NCBI RefSeq assembly: GCF_030249855.1
Contig: NZ_JANURN010000003.1
Location: 124,001 to 188,000, forward strand
DNA from: Helicobacter_B zhangjianzhongii
Lineage (GTDB): Bacteria > Campylobacterota > Campylobacteria > Campylobacterales > Helicobacteraceae
Reading direction: 5' to 3'
DNA: 64,000 nt
Part shown: piece by piece, positions 24,960 to 33,336 of the stretch
How the letters are laid out: the number at the start of each line of letters is the position of its first letter
Position numbering within the stretch: position 1 is the stretch's first letter
Notes under the pieces: model-generated
Told to the model about the DNA's origin: nothing
Seen by the model: the letters and a program-made list of their open reading frames with translations, nothing else
Database searches by the model: none
Position numbers and translations under genes: made by a program

Positions 24960-25445
24960 TTAAGCCTCCTTAATCTTAATCAATGTTATTTTCAAAAGTC
25001 TTGTATGTAAAAGTTCATAAGATTTAATTATTTGTAGTGGATACACCTCCGCATTTGCGTGGGTAGAATTGTCACTTTCGCCCCGATTTTCTTCTTCAAG
25101 GATTCTAAGATTTGCGGTGGTTTTGTTTTCAGCTTGTTCTGTAAAGCCATTTTGGGATTCTAGGATTTGCGATGAGAAATCTTTGCTTTGCGAGCCGCGC
25201 AAGGAGATAAGACTTGGTTGTCTATCGACACCGCGCGGCAAAGCTTTCAAAGATTTATCGCGCAAAGCCGAATCCCCACCAAGCAAAACGCAATCCCCTC
25301 TCACTACTGAGCTAAAAAGCGCACCATCTTTGGCATTAGGATAGACTATCTCACTCAGCTGTGCCCTTAACTTAAGCGGCGAGTTCAACGCCCTCTCCAC
25401 CTGCCTTCTACTCTCTTCTAAAATCTTTGGAAGCTGCTCTAACAT
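24960..25445 (-). CDS. Small unknown protein interrupted by a repeat block
   Basis: 161 residues that I do not recognise. Residues 1-50 (LPKILEESRRQVERALNSPL) and about 137-161 (IIKSYELLHTRLLKITLIKI) look like ordinary protein, while the middle is mosaic repeat with RGVDRQPSLISLRG and RILEEENRG modules. It ends 2 bp before the methyltransferase start, so it may be the first gene of the R-M operon or a remnant of a regulator. If the repeat is removed a protein of about 75 residues remains. Confidence 0.45.
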   Translation of the reverse strand: MLEQLPKILEESRRQVERALNSPLKLRAQLSEIVYPNAKDGALFSSVVRGDCVLLGGDSALRDKSLKALPRGVDRQPSLISLRGSQSKDFSSQILESQNGFTEQAENKTTANLRILEEENRGESDNSTHANAEVYPLQIIKSYELLHTRLLKITLIKIKEA

Positions 25446-25531
25446 TACAATCCTTATCTAGTAAATTTGGCATAAACTCTAGCACAACCCTTTAAATACG
25501 CTCCTTTTAGGGCTTTATTTTTCAAATAAAT

Positions 25532-26443
25532 TTAGAGTTTCTTCCCGTCTTTGACCCCATAGGCAAACTTCACATATATGGCAAGAGCTATGAGCAAAAA
25601 CGCCACGCCACCGATGAGATACACCGCATAGAGTAGCTGCTCGGGAGCTGAAAAGGTGAATTTAAACACAAGCATTAAGGCTTCAATGGCAAGGGCTATG
25701 ATGATAGAGCCAAGGAAGCGGATCATTGTCTTATGCACGGTGTAGCTTCTACCGACATTTTTGCCTAGCACTTCTTCTTCAAAAATCGCTTTGACTAGAT
25801 CAAAAATCGCTAGGGCAAGGGTCAGCAAAATCGTAGATTCAAAAATATCTTTAATATCAAAGCTTTGAAACTGCAAAATATCTTCTGACCAAAACCTTAC
25901 CACCCCTTCTACCACAAGCAAGATAGCGATAAAACTAAGCGCGAGTGAAAGCACGCAATACATTCCCACACTTAGCATTGAAAAAATGTGAAACAAGCGA
26001 TTGGGCGAGCTGATTTTAAGCGCATCACGCAGATGAATATCAATACACACTACAAAGAGCAGCTCATGGCTTTGATTATACACAGGATAGGCAGCCGTTA
26101 CGACAAGATTGCCATCGATCTTTGAGGGGTAGGGATTTGTGATGATACATCGCTGCTCATCTAATGCTTCATAGTAGTAGGCACGATTTGAGAAGTTTTT
26201 CCCCGTATTTTCGATGATACCATTGCTTTGTAGCACATCGCTCATTTGCGTGCCATTTTTATCCAAAATATACATCGCATCAAAGACCTTAATCTCATCT
26301 TTTATGCGTTTTAGCCCACTTAGCACGACTTCAAAGCTAGGCTCTGGCATAAAGTTTTTAATATTTTGTGTGAAAAGAAAGGTGAGATACGCACGCAATT
26401 CATAGCGCATTTTCGCATAGGTAACAATATCTTTTGACAGCAT
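25532..26443 (-). CDS. PDC/Cache-sensor membrane protein
   Basis: A 303-residue protein with an extracytoplasmic Cache-like sensor half: FDAMYILDKNGTQMSDV, NFSNRAYYYEAL and VVTAAYPVYNQSHELLFVVCIDI are typical. The C-terminal half has about four hydrophobic segments (about residues 155-180, 203-222, 245-262 and 272-295). There is no kinase, methyl-accepting or cyclase domain, so output is unknown. Similar stand-alone sensors occur in other Helicobacter. Confidence 0.6.
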   Translation of the reverse strand: MLSKDIVTYAKMRYELRAYLTFLFTQNIKNFMPEPSFEVVLSGLKRIKDEIKVFDAMYILDKNGTQMSDVLQSNGIIENTGKNFSNRAYYYEALDEQRCIITNPYPSKIDGNLVVTAAYPVYNQSHELLFVVCIDIHLRDALKISSPNRLFHIFSMLSVGMYCVLSLALSFIAILLVVEGVVRFWSEDILQFQSFDIKDIFESTILLTLALAIFDLVKAIFEEEVLGKNVGRSYTVHKTMIRFLGSIIIALAIEALMLVFKFTFSAPEQLLYAVYLIGGVAFLLIALAIYVKFAYGVKDGKKL

Positions 26444-26659
26444 TTTTGCTCCTTGATATGTGATAGGCTAGATTCTAGCAGCTTTTCTTGTAAAGCTCTG
26501 TAAATCCTAGCCCTAGAATCCATAGTATAAGACATAGCATAAAGCCAAGCCCTTTACAAAGCCTCTTTACAAAGCTAGCCAATCCACCCCCCTAAGCGCA
26601 TTTAAAATTATCCGCGCCGTGTCGATATAGCTAGCATTACTTATATGTAAGGAGATCCA

Positions 26660-27187
26660 ATGACAAACCACAACAATCGCGCCCTATCACGCGCGCTATC
26701 CATAGTCGCAAGCCTATATCTAGCAAGTGCTTGCACGCTAATGGCTGCAAAGAGCAAGCCCGCCCCAGATCTTGAGCAAGCCAGCACACAGCAAGAAGAT
26801 ACTAATGTCGCTATCGTTGAGACCCCTGCTTATGAGAATCCAGCCGTTGTCTCTGTGCCAGAGCAAGATGTCCTTGAGATAGAGGCAGTGGGGATCGGCG
26901 TAGCTCCTAATGAGTCTTGCTCCCCAGCCCAAGCAGTAGCCCTTGCCAAGCGAGCAGCGATCATCGATGCGTATAGGCATTTGGGTGAGCAGATGTATGG
27001 GATCAAGCTAAACGCCAATGACACAGTGCAAAATATGATGCTAAAAAACTCTAGTATCAAAACAAAGCTAAACGCCCTTATACGAGGTGCCAAAGTGCGC
27101 GAGAGCGCGTGCGAGCAAGGGATCTGCCAAGTAACAATGGAGCTAAGGCTTGATGGCAGGGTCTGGGCAAAAGTGCTAGGCATTTAG
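26660..27187 (+). CDS. LPP20-family envelope protein
   Basis: A 175-residue protein with an N-terminal export signal (ALSIVASLYLASAC, possible lipobox at cysteine 25, though a weak one). The C-terminal domain has AVALAKRAAIIDAYRHLGEQ, then LIRGAKV and ICQVTMELRLDG, the pattern of the LPP20/FlgO-like fold. In H. pylori LPP20 is a surface lipoprotein. Strong ribosome-binding site AAGGAGA precedes the ATG. A monocistronic unit between the sensor gene and rplY. Confidence 0.65.
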   Translation: MTNHNNRALSRALSIVASLYLASACTLMAAKSKPAPDLEQASTQQEDTNVAIVETPAYENPAVVSVPEQDVLEIEAVGIGVAPNESCSPAQAVALAKRAAIIDAYRHLGEQMYGIKLNANDTVQNMMLKNSSIKTKLNALIRGAKVRESACEQGICQVTMELRLDGRVWAKVLGI

Positions 27188-27314
27188 CCTAGCTAGCATA
27201 AGCTTGCTACCGCCTACTAGAATCCACTTTTTGCATTACTATTACCGCGCATTCTAGGAAGTTTAAGCAAACTATCGCTACAATCCGCGCTTATTTCACT
27301 GCAAAGGACACAGA

Positions 27315-27851
27315 ATGCTTGAAGGACAAATTAGAGAGAGTATTTCAAAGGCAAATGCAAAAGCCTTGAGGAAAGATGGCTATCTAATTGCCAATATCTA
27401 TGCAAAAGGTGTGGAGAATATCCACTGCGCGTTTAAGATCAATGACTTTATCCGCACGATCAAGACAAAGACTTCTCTAGTCTTCCCTGTCAAAGTCGGT
27501 GGCAAGACCCTTGATGTCGTGATCCAAGAGTATCAAAAAGACCCCGTGTATGGCACGATTTTGCATATCGATCTTATGGTAGCCCAAAAGGGCGTGGTAG
27601 CAAACTACAAAATCCCCGTGCAAGCACAAGGCACAGCCGTGGGGCTGAAAAACAAGGGCGTGATACTCATCGCTAAAAAGCGCGTGCGTGTCAAAGCCGC
27701 TCCAGAAAATCTCCCATCATCTTACACGCTTGATGTAAGCGCGCTTGATGTGGGGCACTCTATCCTTGTGCGCGATCTCCCGCAAATTGATGGCGTGAAA
27801 ATCACCGAGAACGAATCTGTCGCTGTCATTAGCTGTATCAAAGCAAAATAG
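27315..27851 (+). CDS. rplY: 50S ribosomal protein bL25 (CTC type)
   Basis: A 178-residue two-domain L25. The N-terminal 5S rRNA-binding domain (about 1-95) includes GYLIANIYAKGVEN, and the C-terminal CTC domain includes LPSSYTLDVSALDVGHSILVRDLP. It binds 5S rRNA in the large subunit. It precedes pth by 20 bp, as in H. pylori. AAAGGA is the ribosome-binding site. No repeats inserted. Confidence 0.95.
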   Translation: MLEGQIRESISKANAKALRKDGYLIANIYAKGVENIHCAFKINDFIRTIKTKTSLVFPVKVGGKTLDVVIQEYQKDPVYGTILHIDLMVAQKGVVANYKIPVQAQGTAVGLKNKGVILIAKKRVRVKAAPENLPSSYTLDVSALDVGHSILVRDLPQIDGVKITENESVAVISCIKAK

Positions 27852-27871
27852 CCTTGCCCACAAGGTAGGCT

Positions 27872-29683
27872 ATGCCTGCACACACAAAGCACCTAATCTC
27901 CACAATACAAAGCCTGCCCATCTCTAGAGGCAGCGCGCGATCTTTGCTTGCAGAGTATCTCCCACAAATACAAAAGCAGGGTCCTTTACTCATCGCTGGG
28001 CTTGGGAATCCGGGCGAGAAATACGCCCAAAACCGCCATAATATCGGCTTCATCATCATCGATCGCTTGTGCGAGTGCTTGGGGCTTGAAATGCGCGATA
28101 CAAGTAGGTTTCACGCGCATATCGCCACGCTTGCCCCACATATCCATATCGCAAAGCCCCAGACCTTTATGAATCATTCAGGCAGCTCCATCGCTGCTAT
28201 CACAAGCTTTTACAAAATCAATCAGCTTTGTATCGCCCACGATGAGCTAGACCTCCCCCTTAGCACGATCCGCTACAAGCTTGGCGGCAGTAGCGGCGGA
28301 CACAATGGGCTAAAGTCCATTGATAGCGCACTGCATCGGCAGGATTATGTGCGCTTGCGCTTTGGGATCAAAGAAGCCCCCGCACAAGACCAAGCACAAA
28401 TCCCCAAACACAAGCAGGTGATAGACTTTGTGCTAGGGGATTTCACGCTACCGCACACCACGCTAATGGAGCTTGTTGATAAAAGCGTGAGGGGCTTGCT
28501 ATTTTTCATCATCACAAGGGATTTTGCCGCCACACAAAGCCACTTTAGCCATTCTACAAAGAGTCAATCCGCAGCAAGCAAGCACCCTAGCCCCAGATCT
28601 CAAGCACACGCCATAGCCACGCGAGCGACTAAATCAGCCTTATTCTTCCCTCTAGATTCTAGCCCAAATGTGAAAAATGTAGAATCCACTTTTGAAAATG
28701 TCTCAACTCTCAACGAGCAAGCAAAGGATTCTAGGGAAAATGCCGCAAGTGAAAAAACGCCGCAGGCGGCAAAACAAACGCTAGAGATAAGCCCCAGCGA
28801 TTCTAAGATTTCGAGGCTAGAATCGGGGCTTTTACTAAAGAAACCTGCTTGCGTGCCCCCGCCTTGCACCGCTTCGCTTGTTTTCAAGCCGCGCAAGGAG
28901 ATAAGACTTGGGCGTCTATCGCGTGAGCTAGGCGATGAAATCCACGATTCTAGCCCGAAAGCTGAATCGCCACAGCAAAAAGTGGATTCTAGTAATGAAG
29001 CCTTTTTATCGTCATCGCGAGACTTGCGACAGCAAGGCGTGGCGATCCATAGAAATAACACCCACACCCTAGAATCCACTTTTGATAAAAACGCACAAAA
29101 AATACAGAAATTACAAAAAGTGGATTCTAGTGTGAAGTTGGATTCTAGCCCTAACGCCTCTTTTCTGTCATTGCGAGCCGATGAAATCGGCGTGGCAATC
29201 CATAAATCCGCGCAAGCGGATTCTAAGAGTGATGATTCTGCTAGCGCAGAATTTGTGGATTGCCACGCGGTGCAAGCACCGCTCGCAATGACAGAAAATA
29301 ATGCCGCTAGTGAAAACGAGGATTCTAGGAATGAAGCAAAAAATCTAAACAACTCGGCACAGGATTCTAGGGAAAACGCCCAAAATATAGAAACACCGCA
29401 AAACGAAAAAACTGAAAGCGTGTTTGATAAAAATCTCGTAGGCATTGATGAAAACGCAGGATTACAAAAAGTGGATTCTAGTGATGAAGTTCAAAATTTA
29501 ACCAACTCGGCACAGGATTCTAGGATTTTGGAGCTAGAATCGGGGTTTTTCAAGCCGCGCAAGGAGATAAGACTCGAGTGTCTATCGACACAGCGCGGCG
29601 ATGAAATCCACGATTCTAGCCCAAAAGCCGAATCCACCCAAGAAAACCCAACACCCACGCAAAGTCCTAACTATGCCCACTAG
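27872..29683 (+). CDS. pth: Peptidyl-tRNA hydrolase with a long repeat-derived C-terminal tail
   Basis: Residues 37-220 form a complete Pth: LLIAGLGNPGEKYAQNRHNI with the catalytic histidine, KPQTFMNHSG, CIAHDELDLPL and GSSGGHNGLKSI. It releases tRNA from stalled peptidyl-tRNA in the cytosol. The family is about 185-200 residues, yet this ORF has 603; about 375 residues after FAATQSHF are mosaic repeats rich in LESTF, KVDSS and two GCGAG/GTGGC palindromes. The stop still overlaps the ATG of the next gene by 11 bp, so the insertion grew inside a coupled pair without breaking it. About 30 residues before the core may be native extension. Confidence 0.9.
   Translation: MPAHTKHLISTIQSLPISRGSARSLLAEYLPQIQKQGPLLIAGLGNPGEKYAQNRHNIGFIIIDRLCECLGLEMRDTSRFHAHIATLAPHIHIAKPQTFMNHSGSSIAAITSFYKINQLCIAHDELDLPLSTIRYKLGGSSGGHNGLKSIDSALHRQDYVRLRFGIKEAPAQDQAQIPKHKQVIDFVLGDFTLPHTTLMELVDKSVRGLLFFIITRDFAATQSHFSHSTKSQSAASKHPSPRSQAHAIATRATKSALFFPLDSSPNVKNVESTFENVSTLNEQAKDSRENAASEKTPQAAKQTLEISPSDSKISRLESGLLLKKPACVPPPCTASLVFKPRKEIRLGRLSRELGDEIHDSSPKAESPQQKVDSSNEAFLSSSRDLRQQGVAIHRNNTHTLESTFDKNAQKIQKLQKVDSSVKLDSSPNASFLSLRADEIGVAIHKSAQADSKSDDSASAEFVDCHAVQAPLAMTENNAASENEDSRNEAKNLNNSAQDSRENAQNIETPQNEKTESVFDKNLVGIDENAGLQKVDSSDEVQNLTNSAQDSRILELESGFFKPRKEIRLECLSTQRGDEIHDSSPKAESTQENPTPTQSPNYAH
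28650..29650 (+). repeat. In-frame mosaic repeat block in pth
   Basis: About 1 kb of repeats. It includes GCGAG/GTGGC palindromes at 29023-29036 (core CTTGC/GCAAG), 29177-29191 (GCCGAT/ATCGGC) and 29267-29282 (GCGGTGC/GCACCGC), many 15-mers in both orientations, and two AAGGAGATAAGACT modules. The section from 29150 to 29460 closely matches 31430-31700 in the GT90 gene. Confidence 0.85.
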
Positions 29684-30740
29684 ACTCTTTCTCTTCATCG
29701 CCTCCTCCTACCTGCGCTATTTTGTGGTGATTTTCCTAGCATTGGGGCTGTTTTTTGTGAGTATTGATAGCTTGCAGTATATCGATCACTTTGCCGATTC
29801 TGCCAATCTTTTGATCCTCTTTTTTGTCTATGACTTTTTATACGCGATGAATTTCACCCTGCCCATCTCCTTGCTACTTGCTATGGCGATTTGCTATTTG
29901 TTTTTGATCAAGACCAATCAATACACCGCCCTGCTCGCCCTAGGCTACTCAAAGCGCACGCTTTTGCGCCCGGTGCTACTGCTAAGTGTGCTTATCTCGT
30001 GTATCCATATTGGGCTAAATGCCACGCCCTTTGCCTATGCGCAAGAAAAGGTGGAGAAGTTTTTCGCCAAGGATTCTAGCGCGCCTACGACAGATCTCTT
30101 TGTCAAATACAACAACGACTATGTCTATTTTGGCTCGATCAATCTTATCCGCCAAGCGAGCAATATCCGCATCTTTGGGCTAGATCCTAGCCAGAATCTC
30201 ACGCGCTTCACGCAAGCCAGAAACGCCGTGTTTGAAGATGAGCATTGGATCCTTTATAATGCCATTACCCAAGATGTGCCAGAGCTTTGGGAGCTAGGAG
30301 GCAAGGGCTTAGAGATAAAGACCTTTTCCAAGCTCCCCATACTCAAAAACTTCAACCCAAAGGTGCTAGACTCTTTCTCTCAAGCAAAGCCATCGATTTC
30401 TATCGTTGATGCCCTGCAATCTTTGCAGCTTTTAAAGGAGCAGAAAATCGGCAGCGAGAAGATCCGCGCGGTGCTTTACGCGCTTATCATTGTGCCGCTG
30501 TTTGTGCCATTTGTGGCGATCATCATCACCTACTATATCCCAAGCCTTGCACGCTATGGGAATCTCTACTTGCTGGGATTTGCCTTTATCGTGTTTGCTT
30601 TGCTTGTGTGGGGGAGCTTTTTTTCACTTAGTCAGTTTTCTATCACAGGTGTAGTCTTGCCAGAAGTGGGCGTGCTAGTGCCATTTGCCCTGCTTGTGTG
30701 CGTGGCGTGTGGCTACTATGCAATGCTAAACAAAAAATAA
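29673..30740 (+). CDS. LptF/LptG-family permease
   Basis: A 355-residue YjgP/YjgQ membrane protein. Start chosen at the ATG overlapping the pth stop (MPTRLFLFIASSYLRYF), because the longer frame upstream is repeat. It has an N-terminal segment (about 20-40), two more (about 55-105), a large periplasmic domain, and three C-terminal helices from about residue 270. With LptB it extracts LPS from the inner membrane. Placement after rplY-pth is conserved in H. pylori. Confidence 0.85.
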   Translation: MPTRLFLFIASSYLRYFVVIFLALGLFFVSIDSLQYIDHFADSANLLILFFVYDFLYAMNFTLPISLLLAMAICYLFLIKTNQYTALLALGYSKRTLLRPVLLLSVLISCIHIGLNATPFAYAQEKVEKFFAKDSSAPTTDLFVKYNNDYVYFGSINLIRQASNIRIFGLDPSQNLTRFTQARNAVFEDEHWILYNAITQDVPELWELGGKGLEIKTFSKLPILKNFNPKVLDSFSQAKPSISIVDALQSLQLLKEQKIGSEKIRAVLYALIIVPLFVPFVAIIITYYIPSLARYGNLYLLGFAFIVFALLVWGSFFSLSQFSITGVVLPEVGVLVPFALLVCVACGYYAMLNKK

Positions 30741-30749
30741 GGAGTCAAA

Positions 30750-32504
30750 ATGGGCGCAAAAATCCTCTACAATCTAAAAGGCATATACAGAATGCTCCTG
30801 CCACGAGCGATCCCCCAAGCGTTGCTACGCTCCAAGATTCAAGCAATCTTTACCCTAGATCGCGCCACGCTAGAGACTATCGCCCTGCGTGTAGCTCACT
30901 ACCATAAGCTAAACTCCCACTTTAGCCCGCAGCCCTTTGCCCTGCCTAGCCACAAGCCTGTGCGCGATACGATCGTGCCGCCGCACTTTGGGGCTTTGCG
31001 CGATAATAAACTCACCAAAGAGCACTCTAGCGTGTATTTTTATGACTCTTATGAATGGACGCGCTACTTCCCAGATCATTTTGTGTGGAATTATGAATTT
31101 AGCGATGTGAATTATTATCTTAGCTCGCCGGCGATTACTAAGACGAGACCGATACATTCAGTTAGGGGGGGGGCGGGACAAGGGCGCGTTGGCTTTTTGG
31201 CTAAAAATGGCGATTGCTTCGGCGAGTCTGCGCTCATTACCACTCAAGGTAAATCCCAAGTCTGCCCTTGCAAAGCCCCATTTTTAGCGCAAAAATCCTG
31301 CCGCGAGGATACTTACGGAGAATCAATCCTAGAATCCCAAAGTGGCTTTACAAAACAAACTGAAAACAAAACCACCGCCCTAGAATCCACTTTTGAAAAA
31401 ACCGAAAAAATGGATTCTAGCCCTAACGCCTCTTTTCTGTCATTGCGAGCCGATGAAATCGGCGTGGCGATCCATAAATCCGCGAACGAGGATTCTAGGA
31501 GTGATGATTCTGCTAGCGCAAAAAATATGGATTGCCACGCGGTGCAAGCACCGCTCGCAATGACAGAAAACAACGCCGCAAATGTAAAAGTGGATTCTAC
31601 AAACACGCAAGAAATATCAAAAGTGGATTCTAGGGAAAACGCTCAAAATATAGAAACACCGCAAAACGAAAAAACTGAAAGCGTGTTTGATAACCACGCT
31701 GCAGGCGGAAGGATTTTTCTAAAGAAACATCGGCTAACGCCGAGCGGTATCCCTTGTTTTGATGAAAAAGCGGGGTTGTGCAGTGGCGAGCAAGGAGATA
31801 AGACTTGGGTGTCTATCGACGAAGCGAGCCACAAACTCCCCGCTTTTTCGCAAAAAGCCAACGCCCAAACCAGCCAAAACCCAACGCCCACGCAAGAAAA
31901 CAGCATCCTCCTCCAGCTCGAAAAAAACCGCCACTTCAGCTTTATCCACGACCCTATCCCCTATGACAAAAAGCGCGACCTACTCTTTTTCCGTGGGGCG
32001 TGTCCGCAGGAGCATAGAAGCCGCTTTTTGCACCAATATTTCTCCCACCCACTCTGCGACATTGGGCATACAGGCGCAGTGAGCGAGCACCCAGAATTCA
32101 CCACGCCCAAAGTCCCTAAAACAGAGCATTTACACTATAAATTTCTCCTAAGCCTAGAGGGCAATGATGTAGCTAGCAACTTAAAGTGGATCCTAGGGAG
32201 CAATAGTCTTTGCATAATGCCAAAGCCGCGCTATGAAAGCTGGTTTATGGAAGAAAAGCTAGAGGCAAATGTGCATTACGCTCTGCTTGATGATGACTAT
32301 GGCAATCTTGATGCCTTGCTGGAGTTTTTCATCGCCCACCCAAAAGACGCAAAGGAGATTATCCACAATGCCAACACCTACTGCCAAGCTTTCCAAAATC
32401 CGCGCATAGAAGAAGCCTGCAATCTGCTTGTGCTGCGCAAATACTTCTACCTAAGCGACCAAGGCGATTTGAGCCCAGATGAGCGCGCCCTGCTAGGACT
32501 CTAG
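30750..32504 (+). CDS. GT90-family LPS glycosyltransferase with repeat block and poly-G tract
   Basis: A 584-residue protein with GT90 (CAP10/LpsA-like) motifs: FFRGACPQEHRSRFLHQYF, YKFLLSLEGNDVASNLKWIL and CIMPKPRYESWFMEEKLEANVHY. The N-terminal 137 residues (to RPIHS) and the part from ENSILLQLEKN near residue 385 look native; the roughly 245 residues between are mosaic repeats. A run of nine G (31165-31173) sits at the left edge of the block and is read in frame here. Changing its length would truncate the protein. It likely adds a sugar to the LPS core. It follows the LptF/G gene by 9 bp. Confidence 0.8.
   Translation: MGAKILYNLKGIYRMLLPRAIPQALLRSKIQAIFTLDRATLETIALRVAHYHKLNSHFSPQPFALPSHKPVRDTIVPPHFGALRDNKLTKEHSSVYFYDSYEWTRYFPDHFVWNYEFSDVNYYLSSPAITKTRPIHSVRGGAGQGRVGFLAKNGDCFGESALITTQGKSQVCPCKAPFLAQKSCREDTYGESILESQSGFTKQTENKTTALESTFEKTEKMDSSPNASFLSLRADEIGVAIHKSANEDSRSDDSASAKNMDCHAVQAPLAMTENNAANVKVDSTNTQEISKVDSRENAQNIETPQNEKTESVFDNHAAGGRIFLKKHRLTPSGIPCFDEKAGLCSGEQGDKTWVSIDEASHKLPAFSQKANAQTSQNPTPTQENSILLQLEKNRHFSFIHDPIPYDKKRDLLFFRGACPQEHRSRFLHQYFSHPLCDIGHTGAVSEHPEFTTPKVPKTEHLHYKFLLSLEGNDVASNLKWILGSNSLCIMPKPRYESWFMEEKLEANVHYALLDDDYGNLDALLEFFIAHPKDAKEIIHNANTYCQAFQNPRIEEACNLLVLRKYFYLSDQGDLSPDERALLGL
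31165..31173 (+). repeat. Poly-G tract (9) in the GT90 gene
   Basis: Nine consecutive G within the codons RGGA, in frame at this length. Such tracts are unstable in Helicobacter and act as on/off switches for LPS glycosyltransferases. The present state is open. Confidence 0.7.
31200..31288 (+). mobile_element. 89-bp element with terminal inverted repeats, copy B
   Basis: Ends GCTAAAAATGG (31200-31210) and CCATTTTTAGC (31278-31288), same length as copy A in lysA. Read in the same frame in both proteins (FLAKNGDC at the left end, CKAPFLAQ at the right). Confidence 0.55.
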
Positions 32505-33074
32505 CTCTTGCAGCGCGGCTAGATCGCCTTGTATATGGAGTGTTACGGCATTTTGCCCAAACTCCTCCCCCACCACTCTAAGCCCTAGCTTTTTCACGCG
32601 ATAGTGCATAGCCCTAAGCTCGCCATATCCCACACACACCGCCCTCTCCCCGCGCTCTATGTATGGCACGATCTCGCCTAGCTCCTTGGCAGACTCTAGG
32701 GCAAGCTTGGCAGCTTTGGTATAGGCACGCACAAGCCCGCCCACACCCAGCTTCACCCCGCCAAAATATCGCACCACCACCACCGCGCTATCAATCATCT
32801 CCCACCCGCGCAAGACATTGAGCACCGGCACGCCAGAGCTGCCCTTAGGCTCGCCATCATCGCTACTGCGCTCGATAATCTGCCCCCCTTGATACGCACG
32901 CAAAGCATAGACAAAATGCACTGCCTTTGGGTGCAAGCCTTTAAGCTCGCTTAAAGTGGATTCTAGCGCACTCTCACGCACAACAAAGCCCAAAAACCTA
33001 GAGCCTTTGCACTCGTGCTGGGCTTGTGGCACACGCGCATTGAAACCAGAATCGCAAAAAGTCATAGAAGCCAT
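32493..33074 (-). CDS. YigZ/IMPACT-family protein
   Basis: A 193-residue protein with SSDDGEPKGSSGVPVLNVL, then SAVVVVRYFGGVKLGVGGLV and AYTKAAKLALE, the YigZ signature. The C-terminal DUF1949-like domain includes RAMHYRVKKLGLRVV. IMPACT-type proteins bind nucleic acid or ribosomes; the bacterial role is unclear. It converges on the GT90 gene with a 12-bp overlap. One ESALESTLSE peptide may be a worn repeat. Confidence 0.85.
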   Translation of the reverse strand: MASMTFCDSGFNARVPQAQHECKGSRFLGFVVRESALESTLSELKGLHPKAVHFVYALRAYQGGQIIERSSDDGEPKGSSGVPVLNVLRGWEMIDSAVVVVRYFGGVKLGVGGLVRAYTKAAKLALESAKELGEIVPYIERGERAVCVGYGELRAMHYRVKKLGLRVVGEEFGQNAVTLHIQGDLAALQELES

Positions 33075-33336
33075 TTTATACCTGCTTGTAGGAGATTGCG
33101 CTTTGGGCGTTGCGCTTTTCTAAAGAAACTTCGCTTCGCTTGTTTTGCGCGCTTTTGCGGGAGTCTGCGGCGGGGGCTTGGCTCTCCGCTTAGGTAAATC
33201 CCTTCGCCCACACCTCGCCACGCGCAACCCACAAAACGAAGTTTCTTTAGAAAATCATCGCAAAACGAAGTTTCTTTAGAAAATCCTGCCGCCTGCGAGT
33301 TGGTTAAATTTTGGACTTCATCGCTAGAATCCACTT
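33075..33336. repeat. Repeat-filled gap between YigZ and UbiD genes
   Basis: About 260 bp with no credible gene. It holds several TTTCTTTAGAAA palindromic units, a CCGCTTAGGTAA segment matching the interior of the element at 19348-19408, and a CTAGAATCCACTTTT copy at the right edge near 33323. Confidence 0.6.

Noticed and set aside
24960..25445. Antitoxin or control protein for the R-M system
   Set aside because: Position fits a controller gene but no HTH is seen and the centre is repeat; left as unknown.
29601..29672. Upstream start for the LptF/G-family permease
   Set aside because: The first 24 codons overlap the pth repeat tail; the ATG at 29673 overlaps the pth stop and begins the conserved membrane segment.
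33062..33334. 90-residue minus-strand frame between YigZ and UbiD genes
   Set aside because: Composed of repeat modules (KETSF, SFFRKAQ) without a start signal.
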